Shown here: piece by piece, positions 27,365-36,321 of the stretch
Layout of the letters: each line of letters starts with the position of its first letter
Position numbering within the stretch: the stretch's first letter is position 1
NCBI RefSeq assembly: GCF_003205875.1
Contig: NZ_PUBZ01000092.1
Coordinates: 1-64,000 of the forward strand
Length of the DNA stretch: 64,000 bases
Direction: 5' to 3'
Source of the DNA: Herpetosiphon llansteffanensis
Lineage (GTDB): Bacteria > Chloroflexota > Chloroflexia > Chloroflexales > Herpetosiphonaceae
Position numbers and translations under genes: made by a program
The notes under the pieces: generated by a model
The model's database searches: none
Told to the model about the DNA's origin: nothing
What the model saw: only the letters and a program-made list of their open reading frames with translations

Positions 27365-27907
27365 ATGGAATATGTAATTTTAGGATTATTGCTGCTCAAG
27401 CCGCGCAGCAGCTACGAAATCAAGAAAATTCTGGAGGAAACGATCTCGCTGTTTTATAGTGCAAGTTTTGGCAGCATCAACAGCGCACTCGAAAAACTGA
27501 TCGCTAAGCAAGCAGTTACCGTGGAAGAACAGATTGAAGCTGGTCGATTCAAAAAAATCTACAGCCTCACGCCCGTGGGGAAAATTGCCTTCGAGCAATG
27601 GCTGGCAAGTGCCATTCCCCAAGAGAAAGTCAAAGAACCAGCCTTGACGCGCTTGTTTTTTATGGGCTTTCTCACGCCAAGCGAGCGGCTGCGGCTGGTG
27701 CGCGAACATCTCACAAGTTTGCAAATCGTGCATGCCCAGCTCAATAGCTTGCTGCGCGAGCGCGAACAAACCAACGTTGACCCACACCAGCAAGCAATCG
27801 CCGATTTTCAATGGCTGACTTTGGAATATGGCGTGGCCTACTACAACTTCAGCATCAACTGGTATCAACAACTACTAACCAAGCTTGAGGAAACGAGCCA
27901 TGAGTGA
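27365..27907 (+). CDS. PadR-family regulator
   Basis: A 180-residue regulator with a PadR winged helix at about residues 1-75 (EYVILGLLLLKPRSSYEIKK, then SALEKLIAKQAVTV) and a Vir/AphA-like helical C-terminal half. Such proteins are usually phenolic- or drug-responsive repressors. The end overlaps the hydrolase start by 8 bases, so both are co-translated. It probably represses its own operon. Confidence 0.9.
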   Translation: MEYVILGLLLLKPRSSYEIKKILEETISLFYSASFGSINSALEKLIAKQAVTVEEQIEAGRFKKIYSLTPVGKIAFEQWLASAIPQEKVKEPALTRLFFMGFLTPSERLRLVREHLTSLQIVHAQLNSLLREREQTNVDPHQQAIADFQWLTLEYGVAYYNFSINWYQQLLTKLEETSHE

Positions 27908-28703
27908 AGAGCTACACGCCAAAATAATGTCATTGCACAATTTTGATTTGCACTACTACACCCTAGGCAATCCCAGTAACCCAAGTTTGGTGTTGATTCA
28001 CCCAGCGTTTGGCGATCATCAATGTTTTGTCCAGCAGATTGAAATTTTCGCCAAACAATATTATGTTATCTTAATCGATCTACCAGGCCATGGCCGTTCG
28101 CAGCCAAACCAAAGCTTGATTGGAATCGAGCGCACTCCAGAATATGTGGCGGCGATTTTGCAGGCAGAAAACCAGCAGCAAACCCATGTGTTGGGGGTTT
28201 CGCTTGGCTCACTCATCGCGCAAGAATTTTGCTATCGCTATCCCGCCTTGGTCAAAAGCCTGATTGTGGTTGGTGGCTACAGCATTTTTGGCGATCAACG
28301 AGCGGTCATGCGGGCGCAACGCAAAGAAATGCTGAAATGGGTGTTTTTGGTCATATTTTCGATGGAGCGTTTTCGGCGGTATGTTGCCAAAACGAGCGTG
28401 TTGTATCCAGCAGGCCAAACCTTGTTTTACCAACGCATGCAGCATTTTTCGCGCTCATCGTTTCGATTAATGAGCAAATTAAATCAACTGATGCACCCAA
28501 ACCAAGCAGCCCCAAAGCAGCCATTATTGATTTTGGTTGGCGAGCATGATCAGGCAATTATTGTGCAAGCAGGCCGCGAATGGCAGCAGCGCCAGCCAAG
28601 CGCTGAGCAGCATGTGTTGCCAAACGCTGGCCATTGCGCCAACATGGATAATCCCGAATTATTCAATCAGCGTGTGCTCGATTTTTTGCACCAAGCCCAA
28701 TAA
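27900..28703 (+). CDS. Alpha/beta hydrolase
   Basis: A 267-residue alpha/beta-hydrolase. It shows the oxyanion strand LVLIHPAFGDHQ, the nucleophile elbow GVSLGS (Ser near residue 99), a late Asp in VGEHDQAI and the His in NAGHCANMDN. The substrate is unknown. ATG 27900 lies inside the end of the PadR gene, which sets the start. It lies 74 bases before the MBOAT-like gene. Confidence 0.88.
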   Translation: MSEELHAKIMSLHNFDLHYYTLGNPSNPSLVLIHPAFGDHQCFVQQIEIFAKQYYVILIDLPGHGRSQPNQSLIGIERTPEYVAAILQAENQQQTHVLGVSLGSLIAQEFCYRYPALVKSLIVVGGYSIFGDQRAVMRAQRKEMLKWVFLVIFSMERFRRYVAKTSVLYPAGQTLFYQRMQHFSRSSFRLMSKLNQLMHPNQAAPKQPLLILVGEHDQAIIVQAGREWQQRQPSAEQHVLPNAGHCANMDNPELFNQRVLDFLHQAQ

Positions 28704-28777
28704 GGTTGTAACAGCCGCGTAACAGCGTGGCCTTATGCTCAGCTCAGGTTGATAAGCTTGAAGCAAATGAGGCTACG

Positions 28778-30154
28778 ATGCAAACATTAATCTGGTGGAT
28801 GTACTGGCCAAGCTGTTGGATTGGCATTGTTGCGAGTGCGTGGTATCTTCCCAATCGCTGGCGCTCTGGTGTGGGTTGGGGCATCTTGGGGGCTGGTGGA
28901 GCATTCAGTTTATGGCTAGCAGCAGATTTGGCCGCGTGGCAACGGCTACTAACCAGCACCGCTGGATTGATTTTATTGCTCAAAGCGAGGGTGCTTTTGC
29001 AGCTCCCCCGCCAAGAATTGCGGCGTTATTCGCGCTTAGGCTTAGGTTTGTTTATGACAATCTGGCCGGGCATGAATCCAGCACCATTTCGCCAACGCCG
29101 CCAAATTCAGCGTGAACTTGGCCCCACAATTATTCAAGGTTGGGTTGGGGTAATGGCTGGCAGTTGTGGATTGGTGCTGAGCGCCTATCTTTTGCCATGG
29201 CTCGGCCAAGAATCGGCAAGTTGGATGTTTCTTCTGAGTATCTTGGGGCTTGGCCATTTTGGCCTTGCCCATTGGCTGAACGCTGGCTTATGGTATTGGG
29301 GCTGGCCGGTTGCCGCATTATTTCGCCAGCCATTGCGCAGCCGTTCGTTGCGCGATTTTTGGAGCGTGCGCTGGAATACGGCCTTTGTGGAAATGAACAA
29401 GCAACTCTTTTTGCGTCCGCTCGCCCGCTTTGGCCCAACGAGTATGGTGCTTGGCATATTTCTGCTCTCTGGAATCTTCCATGAACTTGGTTTAAGCTAC
29501 CCAGCCCAAGCTGGTTGGGGTCAGCCAATGGCCTATTTTGGCCTCCACGCAGGGCTAATGTGGCTTGAACGCAAGTTTAATCTGGCGCAACGCTGGCCGC
29601 AATGGCTTTTGCGCTGTTGGACATGGCTGGCGATTGTTGGGCCATTGCCATGGCTGTTTCATGGTCAATTTCGCCAAGCGCTGATTGTTCCGGCACTGCA
29701 TTGGGGCCAACAACGCTTGCATAGCCAAACGCTTGATTGGTATTTGAGTTGGGGCCTTAGTTTGGCAGCAGTGGCCCACGCCGTGATTTTGATCGCGAGT
29801 TTTCAAGTGCCCAAACGGCTCAATTGGCACAACGATCTCGCTCAATTAACTCCATTCAATCGCAAAATTATGTGGACATATGGCGGCTTTATTGTGTTGT
29901 GTATCATCGTTTTTGGCTGCTTATTGGCGTGGCTCAAAAGCGATATTTTGCAAGGCCAACCAGCCGCTTTAGGCTTGGTTGCATTCAACGGGCTTTTTTG
30001 GACGGCTAGGGTTGTGGTTGATTTTAGCTATTTCAAGCATAGCGATTGGCCAGCAGGCTTGCTGTTTGTAATTGGCCATTGTTGCCTTAGCAGCACCTTC
30101 ATAGCAATTGTCATCGTCGATTGGGCGGTAATTGGCTGGCATTTATTGGGCTGA
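28778..30154 (+). CDS. MBOAT/wax-synthase-like integral membrane acyltransferase
   Basis: A 458-residue membrane protein with about 10 hydrophobic segments. The central stretch SLRDFWSVRWNTAF and, later, GIFHELGLSYPAQAG matches the wax-synthase type of membrane-bound O-acyltransferases, with the conserved catalytic His in FHEL. It could esterify a long-chain alcohol or sterol-like lipid with an acyl group. ATG 28778 follows GAGG by 5 bases. Its place after the PadR-hydrolase pair suggests a lipid-related operon, which is inference. Confidence 0.7.
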   Translation: MQTLIWWMYWPSCWIGIVASAWYLPNRWRSGVGWGILGAGGAFSLWLAADLAAWQRLLTSTAGLILLLKARVLLQLPRQELRRYSRLGLGLFMTIWPGMNPAPFRQRRQIQRELGPTIIQGWVGVMAGSCGLVLSAYLLPWLGQESASWMFLLSILGLGHFGLAHWLNAGLWYWGWPVAALFRQPLRSRSLRDFWSVRWNTAFVEMNKQLFLRPLARFGPTSMVLGIFLLSGIFHELGLSYPAQAGWGQPMAYFGLHAGLMWLERKFNLAQRWPQWLLRCWTWLAIVGPLPWLFHGQFRQALIVPALHWGQQRLHSQTLDWYLSWGLSLAAVAHAVILIASFQVPKRLNWHNDLAQLTPFNRKIMWTYGGFIVLCIIVFGCLLAWLKSDILQGQPAALGLVAFNGLFWTARVVVDFSYFKHSDWPAGLLFVIGHCCLSSTFIAIVIVDWAVIGWHLLG

Positions 30155-30167
30155 AATGAGCGTAGGC

Positions 30168-30595
30168 ATTCCCTCACCCCAACCCCTCTCCCGTGCGCGG
30201 GCGAGGGGCTTTAACGTCGTGGTTCTGGCCTCGTTTCGTCGTAAAAACTAATACTCCCCCCGCCAGTGTTTTCGTGGGAGCAGGGGGTTGGCTTTCAAGG
30301 GTCGGTTTAAGATCCCCTCACCCCAACCCCTCTCCCGTGCGCGGGCGAGGGGCTTTAATCGTGTGGTTCTATCGCAATTTGCCGATAAAAATAGGTGCTC
30401 CCCCTCGCCCGCGTGCAGTGGGAGAGGGGGCTAGGGGGTGCTTACAGGGGTAGGCGTTAAGATCCCCTCACCCCAACCCCTCTCCCACGCGGCGGGCGAG
30501 GGGCTTTAATCGTGTGGTTCTATCGCAATTTGCCGATAAAAATAGGTGCTCCCCCTCGCCCGCGTGCAGTGGGCGAGGGGGCTGGGGGGTGAGGG
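30168..30595. repeat. Tandem array of GC-rich hairpin repeats
   Basis: No gene is seen. Three head-to-tail units of about 142-151 bases start at about 30168, 30310 and 30461. Each has CCCTCACCCCAACCCCTCTC followed by the complementary GCGAGGGGCTTTAA, then an inverted copy (GCTCCCCCTCGCCCG). The last two units share an almost identical spacer including 'tcgcaatttgccgataaaaat'. Single units also act as terminators at 59015 and 61663. Confidence 0.8.
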
Positions 30596-30618
30596 AACAC
30601 CCAACAATAAACACCCCA

Positions 30619-32952
30619 CTATTTACTAGCCCACGGCACATAAATTCGAATTCGTTGCTCAGCTAGGGTTGCCGTCGGTGAATCGGTTGCTGTCGGCAAT
30701 TCGGTCGGCGTACTCGTTGCAGTCACGCTGGGAGTTGGCGTTGCCGTCGCCGTTGCTGTTGGTACAGCGGTTGGTATTAATGTATTGGTCGGATTCGATG
30801 TTGGCAATTCGGTTGGCGTATGTGTTGCCGTTGGTACATCGGTTGACGTACTCGTTGCTGTTGGCATGTCTGTTGGCAATTCGGTTGCCGTATTCGTCGG
30901 AAGCGCCGTTGGCGTGGCCGTGGCCGTATTCGTTGGCGTATTAGTCGCGGTTGCGGTTGGCATTTCTGTTGGTATTTCAGTTGGCGTGTTAGTCGCGGTT
31001 TCAGTTGGCGTATTAGTTTCGGTTGGGGTGGCGGTTGCAGGCGCTTGGGTAGCAGCCCCAGGATTATAAACCTCAAAAATACGCGATTGGCTGCTCGTGG
31101 CTTGGGTTCCGCCAGCAGGCACGTAGATCCGCCCGCCAACCAACATTGGCGCATGACCTTGACGTGCTGTGGGCATGGCAGCCACGCTGCGCCAACGCTT
31201 CGTCACAGGATTGTACACATCAACCCGATCGCTGACACTCGCTTGATCTGAGCCGCCCATTAGATAAAATTCGCCTTTGTACCAAATGGCTTGGCCAAGA
31301 TCCGCCCGCGCTTGCGGCAAAGGCGGAATTGTCTGGTCGCTCACGCTGCTCGTCCATGTTTGGGTTAGCGGATCATAGATTTGCACATCGGCGCTGGCCG
31401 CCCCAGTTGTACCGCTGGCTCGCCCGCCAAACAAGTAGAAATAACGCCCATCAGTGCCGCCAGCAGCGCCATTGCGCGCCAAGGGCATTGTTGGCAACGA
31501 AGCCCACGTATTGGCTGTGGGATCATAGACCGCATGATAATTTGAGGTATTGCCGCTCACAATCCCGCCAGCAACATAGATTTTGCCATCAATTAATGCA
31601 GAGCTAGCGGCCATGGTGGCAAATGGCATCGCCGCGCCTTGCGACCAAGTATTGCTCGAAGGCTGATAGATTTGGACTTTGCCAGCGCTTGTGCCTGCTC
31701 CGCCGAACAAATAGAGTCGTTGATTCCAAACTTGGGCCGTGTGGCTATGGCTTTTATATGGGCGTTGCGCCAAACCAGCATTCCACGAGTTCGCACCAAG
31801 ATCGAAGGCCGCCGTCGCGCCATTGCTCTCGCCAACCAAATACATTTTATTGCCAATAATCCCGCCAGAAGCCTCACCGAGCGAGATTGGCAAGGTTCGA
31901 GCCAGTTCCCAATGATCTTCAAGCTGGCCAATCCACATTTCTGGGTTGGGCACATAGCCGCCAGTTGTAACCAAAATTTTATTGCCATAAGCTGCGCCCA
32001 CTGGAGTTTTGCGCACGCCAGGAATCGAGGTTAATTTCATCCAAACATTGTCGTTGGGATCATAGAGCATCACATCGGCGGAAGCCAAGCCATAATCGCC
32101 ACCGTTGACAGAGCCGCCAACAACCATAATTCGCCCATCGACTTCAAACACCGACGAGGTGATATGGCCGCGGCCTTTGGGCAAATCGGCCACGCGCGTC
32201 CAGCTATCGCTGCTCGGATCATACCGATCAACTTCAACTTGGCTGCTCGTCGATTCAGCGGCTAAATATTGGCCGCCAATCGCATAGATATAGCCATTCA
32301 GCGTTGCCGCGCCAAGGTGATTGCGGGCGTTGGGCATGGGTGCGGCGGTGCGCCAAACGTGGGTATCCAAATTAAGCACAAAATGCTGGTCGCTGTCCCA
32401 TTCTTCGAGCTGGCGATCGCGGCGATGTGCACCGCCAAAAAAGTGAATTTCGCGGCCCAACTTGGTTGCTCCAGCTGCGCCCCGATCTGCTGGCAAATCT
32501 GGGCCACGGCTCCAAGCATTGGTAATGGTGTTGTAAACCCACACATGCTGCGTGCTGCCGCCTGGCGAATCGCCAATATAGCCACCAAGCACATAAATTA
32601 AATCCCCATCGGCAACAACTGGCGCATGGGTGATCGCTTCGGGAATATTTGCGCAAATTCGCCATTGATTGGTAGTGATGTTATAGGCAAAAACTGTATC
32701 GGTGGCCTGCACTTGGTTGGTGTAAAACCCGCCAATCACATACAAGCTATCGCCAACGATTGCCCCGCCAGCCTCAAAACGAGCCAAAGGAATCGGCTGA
32801 AACGTATTCCAATTAAACATATTTGGGTTTGCAGCAACACGAGAATTGGAAACGGGAGGAGCAATTTGGGCTTTGGTCGGGGTTAAATAGCCAAGCCCAA
32901 ACAAACCGAGAATGCTGAACAGCAGCAACCAACGAACCGAGATCAAGCGCAT
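30619..32952 (-). CDS. Secreted 12-kelch-repeat protein with Thr/Pro-rich tail
   Basis: A 777-residue exported protein. A signal peptide covers about residues 1-29 ([16 protein letters not shown], then TKAQ). Twelve kelch-like blades follow (recurring YVIGG, YVLGG, FFGGA, YLFGG, YVAGG motifs, then W), probably two six-bladed propellers. A long Thr/Pro/Ala linker (about residues 645-765) ends in the short tail [11 protein letters not shown]. It is probably surface-attached and binds sugars or proteins. The plus-strand frames over the linker are shadows. ATG 32952 is chosen since the signal peptide begins there; the 21-residue extension is unlikely. Confidence 0.85.
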   Translation of the reverse strand: MRLISVRWLLLFSILGLFGLGYLTPTKAQIAPPVSNSRVAANPNMFNWNTFQPIPLARFEAGGAIVGDSLYVIGGFYTNQVQATDTVFAYNITTNQWRICANIPEAITHAPVVADGDLIYVLGGYIGDSPGGSTQHVWVYNTITNAWSRGPDLPADRGAAGATKLGREIHFFGGAHRRDRQLEEWDSDQHFVLNLDTHVWRTAAPMPNARNHLGAATLNGYIYAIGGQYLAAESTSSQVEVDRYDPSSDSWTRVADLPKGRGHITSSVFEVDGRIMVVGGSVNGGDYGLASADVMLYDPNDNVWMKLTSIPGVRKTPVGAAYGNKILVTTGGYVPNPEMWIGQLEDHWELARTLPISLGEASGGIIGNKMYLVGESNGATAAFDLGANSWNAGLAQRPYKSHSHTAQVWNQRLYLFGGAGTSAGKVQIYQPSSNTWSQGAAMPFATMAASSALIDGKIYVAGGIVSGNTSNYHAVYDPTANTWASLPTMPLARNGAAGGTDGRYFYLFGGRASGTTGAASADVQIYDPLTQTWTSSVSDQTIPPLPQARADLGQAIWYKGEFYLMGGSDQASVSDRVDVYNPVTKRWRSVAAMPTARQGHAPMLVGGRIYVPAGGTQATSSQSRIFEVYNPGAATQAPATATPTETNTPTETATNTPTEIPTEMPTATATNTPTNTATATPTALPTNTATELPTDMPTATSTSTDVPTATHTPTELPTSNPTNTLIPTAVPTATATATPTPSVTATSTPTELPTATDSPTATLAEQRIRIYVPWASK

Positions 32953-33147
32953 AACATCCCTAAAGCAGCGCCAATTAAGCGCAATGCAGTTAATCAGCAA
33001 ACTGGATATAGCCAAAACGACCGGTGCAGGCTATTATACAAAGAGAGTCAAGCTGAAAGCGCAAATCAATTTCATATTCATTCACAGTGCTGCAACAACT
33101 GTGAAATTGTTGTCGTCCAATCGAGGCCAAAACCATAGGAGGAAGTT

Positions 33148-33759
33148 ATGCAACCATATACCGATCACGATACCGAACGCGCGCGCCAAATTGAGGCCGC
33201 CCAAGCTCAATATCCGATCTATCAAACCAATCAACAAGCGCCAAGCAACAAACTTTTAGATCAACTGACTGCCCAGCGCGATTCGCGCGGTATTGCAGCA
33301 ATTGGCTTGATCGTGTTTGGGGTTTTATGGTTTCTAGCGCGTTTGATGGGCGGCACTGATTTTGGGATCGATTCCGATTCATTTATTGCAGGCATGATTT
33401 TATTTACGATTGCCAGCTGTTTCTTTTTCTTTGCCTTTGCCAAACGCCTGTTTGGGCTGTTTATTCCCGCAGCAATTCTGACTGGACTTGCGGTTGGGAT
33501 TCCCTTTGCCGAGCTAACTAATGGGATATCGGTTGTTTGGGGCTTGGCCTTGAGTTTTGGGTCAATTGGCCTGCTTGGCAAGCCGCTGTTTCGCACCAAC
33601 GGCTTTTGGGGCTTTATTCCGGCCTCGATTTTGTTTGTTGTTGGTACGATTATCGCAATTACCACCTTGCCAGGTTTCCTAAGTCTTGGTATGGTATGGG
33701 TGCCGATCGTGCTAATCGGGGCAGGTCTCTACCTTGGGTGGGGCCGCAGCCGGATCTAG
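33148..33759 (+). CDS. Hypothetical multi-pass membrane protein
   Basis: A 203-residue protein with a charged, soluble first 45 residues and about five membrane helices after it. I do not recognise a family. ATG 33148 follows GGAGG by 5 bases, and a strong terminator follows, so it is a single-gene unit. Confidence 0.7.
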   Translation: MQPYTDHDTERARQIEAAQAQYPIYQTNQQAPSNKLLDQLTAQRDSRGIAAIGLIVFGVLWFLARLMGGTDFGIDSDSFIAGMILFTIASCFFFFAFAKRLFGLFIPAAILTGLAVGIPFAELTNGISVVWGLALSFGSIGLLGKPLFRTNGFWGFIPASILFVVGTIIAITTLPGFLSLGMVWVPIVLIGAGLYLGWGRSRI

Positions 33760-33780
33760 TCATACTCGGCAGTATTGAAC

Positions 33781-33817
33781 AACCACGGAGCCAATTCCTC
33801 GGCTCCGTGGTTTTTTT
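33781..33817 (+). terminator. Rho-independent terminator
   Basis: A perfect 12-base stem (AACCACGGAGCC with GGCTCCGTGGTT), an 8-base loop and a T-tract (to 33817). Confidence 0.92.
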
Positions 33818-33873
33818 GTTGGCCTTAAGCCTGCTATAGTGGCCCACTAGCTAGCTTAATGGAGTTCTATTCG

Positions 33874-34590
33874 ATGCAACAATCGCAAACCAACAACACA
33901 TGGGAACCTGATGTTTCCGAAACTGCAATCGGCGGCTTGCGCGCAATTCTGATTTCTACCGCCGCCACTGCTGGCTTGATTGCCATTTTTTGGTGGCTTT
34001 CAGGCTTTATTAATAATGACATTAACCAATTTGATCTTGATGGCTTGGCTGGTGGGTTTTGGTTGCGCAGCCATGAGCCCTATCTCACGCCAATTTTTTA
34101 TCTGGCAACCTGGATTGGCACGCTCTATGGCTTAAGTTTCCAAACCCTCATCGTCGGTTATTGGCTTTATCGGCGCAAGCCAGCAGCATGGCGCAGCCGC
34201 TTGAGCTTAATCGTGTTAGCCCTGCTTGGCGCGGCAATTTGGATGACGGTGCTCAAACAGGGCTTCGAGCGGCCACGCCCCAGTATCTTCGAGCCAGCCT
34301 ACCAGATTAGCACCTATAGCTTTCCCAGTGGCCATGCCATGGCAGCCGCAGCGTGGTACGGCAGTTTGGCAATCGCCCTTAGTTATGACCAGCGCCAACA
34401 ACGGCGTTGGGGAATGCTTAGCGCTTTGGCTGCCATGGCTGTGCTAATTGGCATCTCACGCGTGGTTTTTGCAGTCCATTATCCTACCGATATTAGCGCT
34501 GGCTGGATTGGCGGCATCGCATGGTTAGCCTGCTTACGAGCCGTGTGGCATGGCATTAGTTGGCAGCGGCAGCGCCGCCGAGCCAATTAA
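33874..34590 (+). CDS. PAP2-family phosphatase
   Basis: A 238-residue integral membrane phosphatase. The three acid-phosphatase motifs are present: KQGFERPRPS, SFPSGHAMA and SRVVFAVHYPTD. Likely substrates are phosphatidic acid, undecaprenyl diphosphate or similar lipid phosphates. ATG 33874 follows GGAG by 9 bases; an in-frame ATG at 33859 overlaps that site. The stop overlaps the converging oxidoreductase gene by 4 bases. Confidence 0.92.
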   Translation: MQQSQTNNTWEPDVSETAIGGLRAILISTAATAGLIAIFWWLSGFINNDINQFDLDGLAGGFWLRSHEPYLTPIFYLATWIGTLYGLSFQTLIVGYWLYRRKPAAWRSRLSLIVLALLGAAIWMTVLKQGFERPRPSIFEPAYQISTYSFPSGHAMAAAAWYGSLAIALSYDQRQQRRWGMLSALAAMAVLIGISRVVFAVHYPTDISAGWIGGIAWLACLRAVWHGISWQRQRRRAN

Positions 34591-36155
34591 CTTAACAATT
34601 GCTTGGCCACAATATAGCCAGAACCGCCATTAATTCCATGGCCCGGCCAGGTTGCGGCCCCTAGCATAAAGATATTTGGCACCAAGGTTTGATGGCTTGG
34701 TTGGGCTGGCATTGGCCGCAACACATAGCTTTGCGCCAGATCATGCGCGCCACCATAGGGATCGCCAGGCCCAAGATTGGGGCTAAATTGCGCCAAGTTG
34801 GTTGGCGTAATCACGTTTATTCCCAAAACACTCGAAGGAATATTCGGAATATGACGTTCAACGATTGCTAAAATGCGTTCAACAAAACGCTTGGTTAGAT
34901 CGCCTGTCCATGTGCCATCGCCAACCGCAATCTGGTCAGCAGCATCGCCAAGTGGGCGGCACGGCACTTCGAGCACTTGCACGCGCATAATCGCCTTGCC
35001 TGCAGGCGCACGGCTTGGGTCGAGGTTGGTTGGGCAATCAACAGTAAAGGTTGGATTGCTCGGCAACAAGCCCGCCATCGCTTGAGCAACCGCTAAGGTG
35101 CATTGATTCAAGCCATCGGTTAAATGCGGCTGGCCAATCCGATTAAAGCGGGCATCAGGCCAACGCGGCGGCTCGCTGAGCGCCAAATGAATTTGCACGC
35201 AACCCCGCCCATAACGATAATTTTTGGCTTGTTGCAGCACATGATCCAGCTGCGGCGTATCGGCCAACAAGCGCAAATACAGTTGATCAGGATTGACCGA
35301 CGCAATCACATGCTCGCGCACCTTGAAGGCCTCGCCAGTATTAGTATGCACTTCGCTGGCCTTGCCATTATCGAGCACAATTTTGGTTGCTGCGGTTTGG
35401 GTGCGAATCACGCCGCCATGATCGCTGATTAAACGGCCCAAAGCCACGGCTAATTGCTCACTGCCACCCTCAGGCGTGGCCATGCCAGCACCCATCGTTG
35501 CCAATACAATCAGATAAACCCACAAACCACTGCCAATTTCATCGGGATTGCGGCCAAGATGCATCACCCATGGCGCAAGCATAGCCTGCATCACTGGCGA
35601 TTGAAATGGACTGACCACATGGCGCGCTGTTTCAAACAGCAACTTACTAAATGGCGAGTAGCCTGCTTCGCCATGCAGCAAGCGTTGAATAATCGTTTGT
35701 GCTGCGGGCGCTTGCAAATCCATGGCAAACAAGCGAAACACATCATCAACATAGGGATTGAATGCACCAAGCATTTGACCAAAGATTGCGCCATCGCCCG
35801 TTGCTAAGCGCTCAGCCTCAGCCAACACAGCCTCGAAGGCTTGAGGCAAAATCGCGGTGCGGCCATCGCTAAACGATACACCAGTTGGAATATCGGTGTT
35901 GATGTAGCGCAAACCGCGCGCGGTTAAATCAGCGCCAAGCTCAGCATAGGCTTGGCTGGTCGTAAAAAGCGGGTGGGCCGAGGAATAGACATCGTGCTTG
36001 AAGCCAGGCAAGGTTAGTTCTTCTGTGCGGACAAGGCCACCAATGCGATCGTTGTTTTCGAGCACCAACACCGATTTGCCTGCTCGCGCCAAATAGGCTG
36101 CCGCAATCAGGGCATTGTGTCCGCTGCCAATCACCACATTATCGTAGCTATCCAT
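34587..36155 (-). CDS. Phytoene-desaturase-like FAD oxidoreductase (PYROXD2 type)
   Basis: A 522-residue flavoprotein. The N-terminal FAD site reads VVIGSGHNALIAAAYLARAGKSVLVLE split by the usual beta-alpha-beta turn, followed by GGLVRTEELTLPGF. A C-terminal FAD segment reads WPGHGINGGSGY. It resembles the PYROXD2/CrtI-like group rather than a proven carotenoid desaturase, and no carotenoid genes lie nearby. ATG 36155 follows AGGAG by 4 bases. Confidence 0.82.
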   Translation of the reverse strand: MDSYDNVVIGSGHNALIAAAYLARAGKSVLVLENNDRIGGLVRTEELTLPGFKHDVYSSAHPLFTTSQAYAELGADLTARGLRYINTDIPTGVSFSDGRTAILPQAFEAVLAEAERLATGDGAIFGQMLGAFNPYVDDVFRLFAMDLQAPAAQTIIQRLLHGEAGYSPFSKLLFETARHVVSPFQSPVMQAMLAPWVMHLGRNPDEIGSGLWVYLIVLATMGAGMATPEGGSEQLAVALGRLISDHGGVIRTQTAATKIVLDNGKASEVHTNTGEAFKVREHVIASVNPDQLYLRLLADTPQLDHVLQQAKNYRYGRGCVQIHLALSEPPRWPDARFNRIGQPHLTDGLNQCTLAVAQAMAGLLPSNPTFTVDCPTNLDPSRAPAGKAIMRVQVLEVPCRPLGDAADQIAVGDGTWTGDLTKRFVERILAIVERHIPNIPSSVLGINVITPTNLAQFSPNLGPGDPYGGAHDLAQSYVLRPMPAQPSHQTLVPNIFMLGAATWPGHGINGGSGYIVAKQLLS

Positions 36156-36321
36156 AACACTCCTTTCACACGTCGATAGAGCAAAAGGTAGCGCTAGCTA
36201 GCTATTCAAACAGCAAATTCAAGTCATCTTTGATTGAAACCCTTGCATAAGCATATCTTAACATGCTTTAATTACTTTCATTGGAATAAGTAGCGGTCTT
36301 TTGATCAAAGGAGCGACAACG

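Noticed and set aside
30193-30453. An 86-codon plus-strand frame in the hairpin repeat array
   Set aside because: It is composed of repeat units with terminator hairpins and has no ribosome site.
30669-31154. Frames over the Thr/Pro linker of the kelch gene
   Set aside because: Low-complexity shadows of the linker codons.
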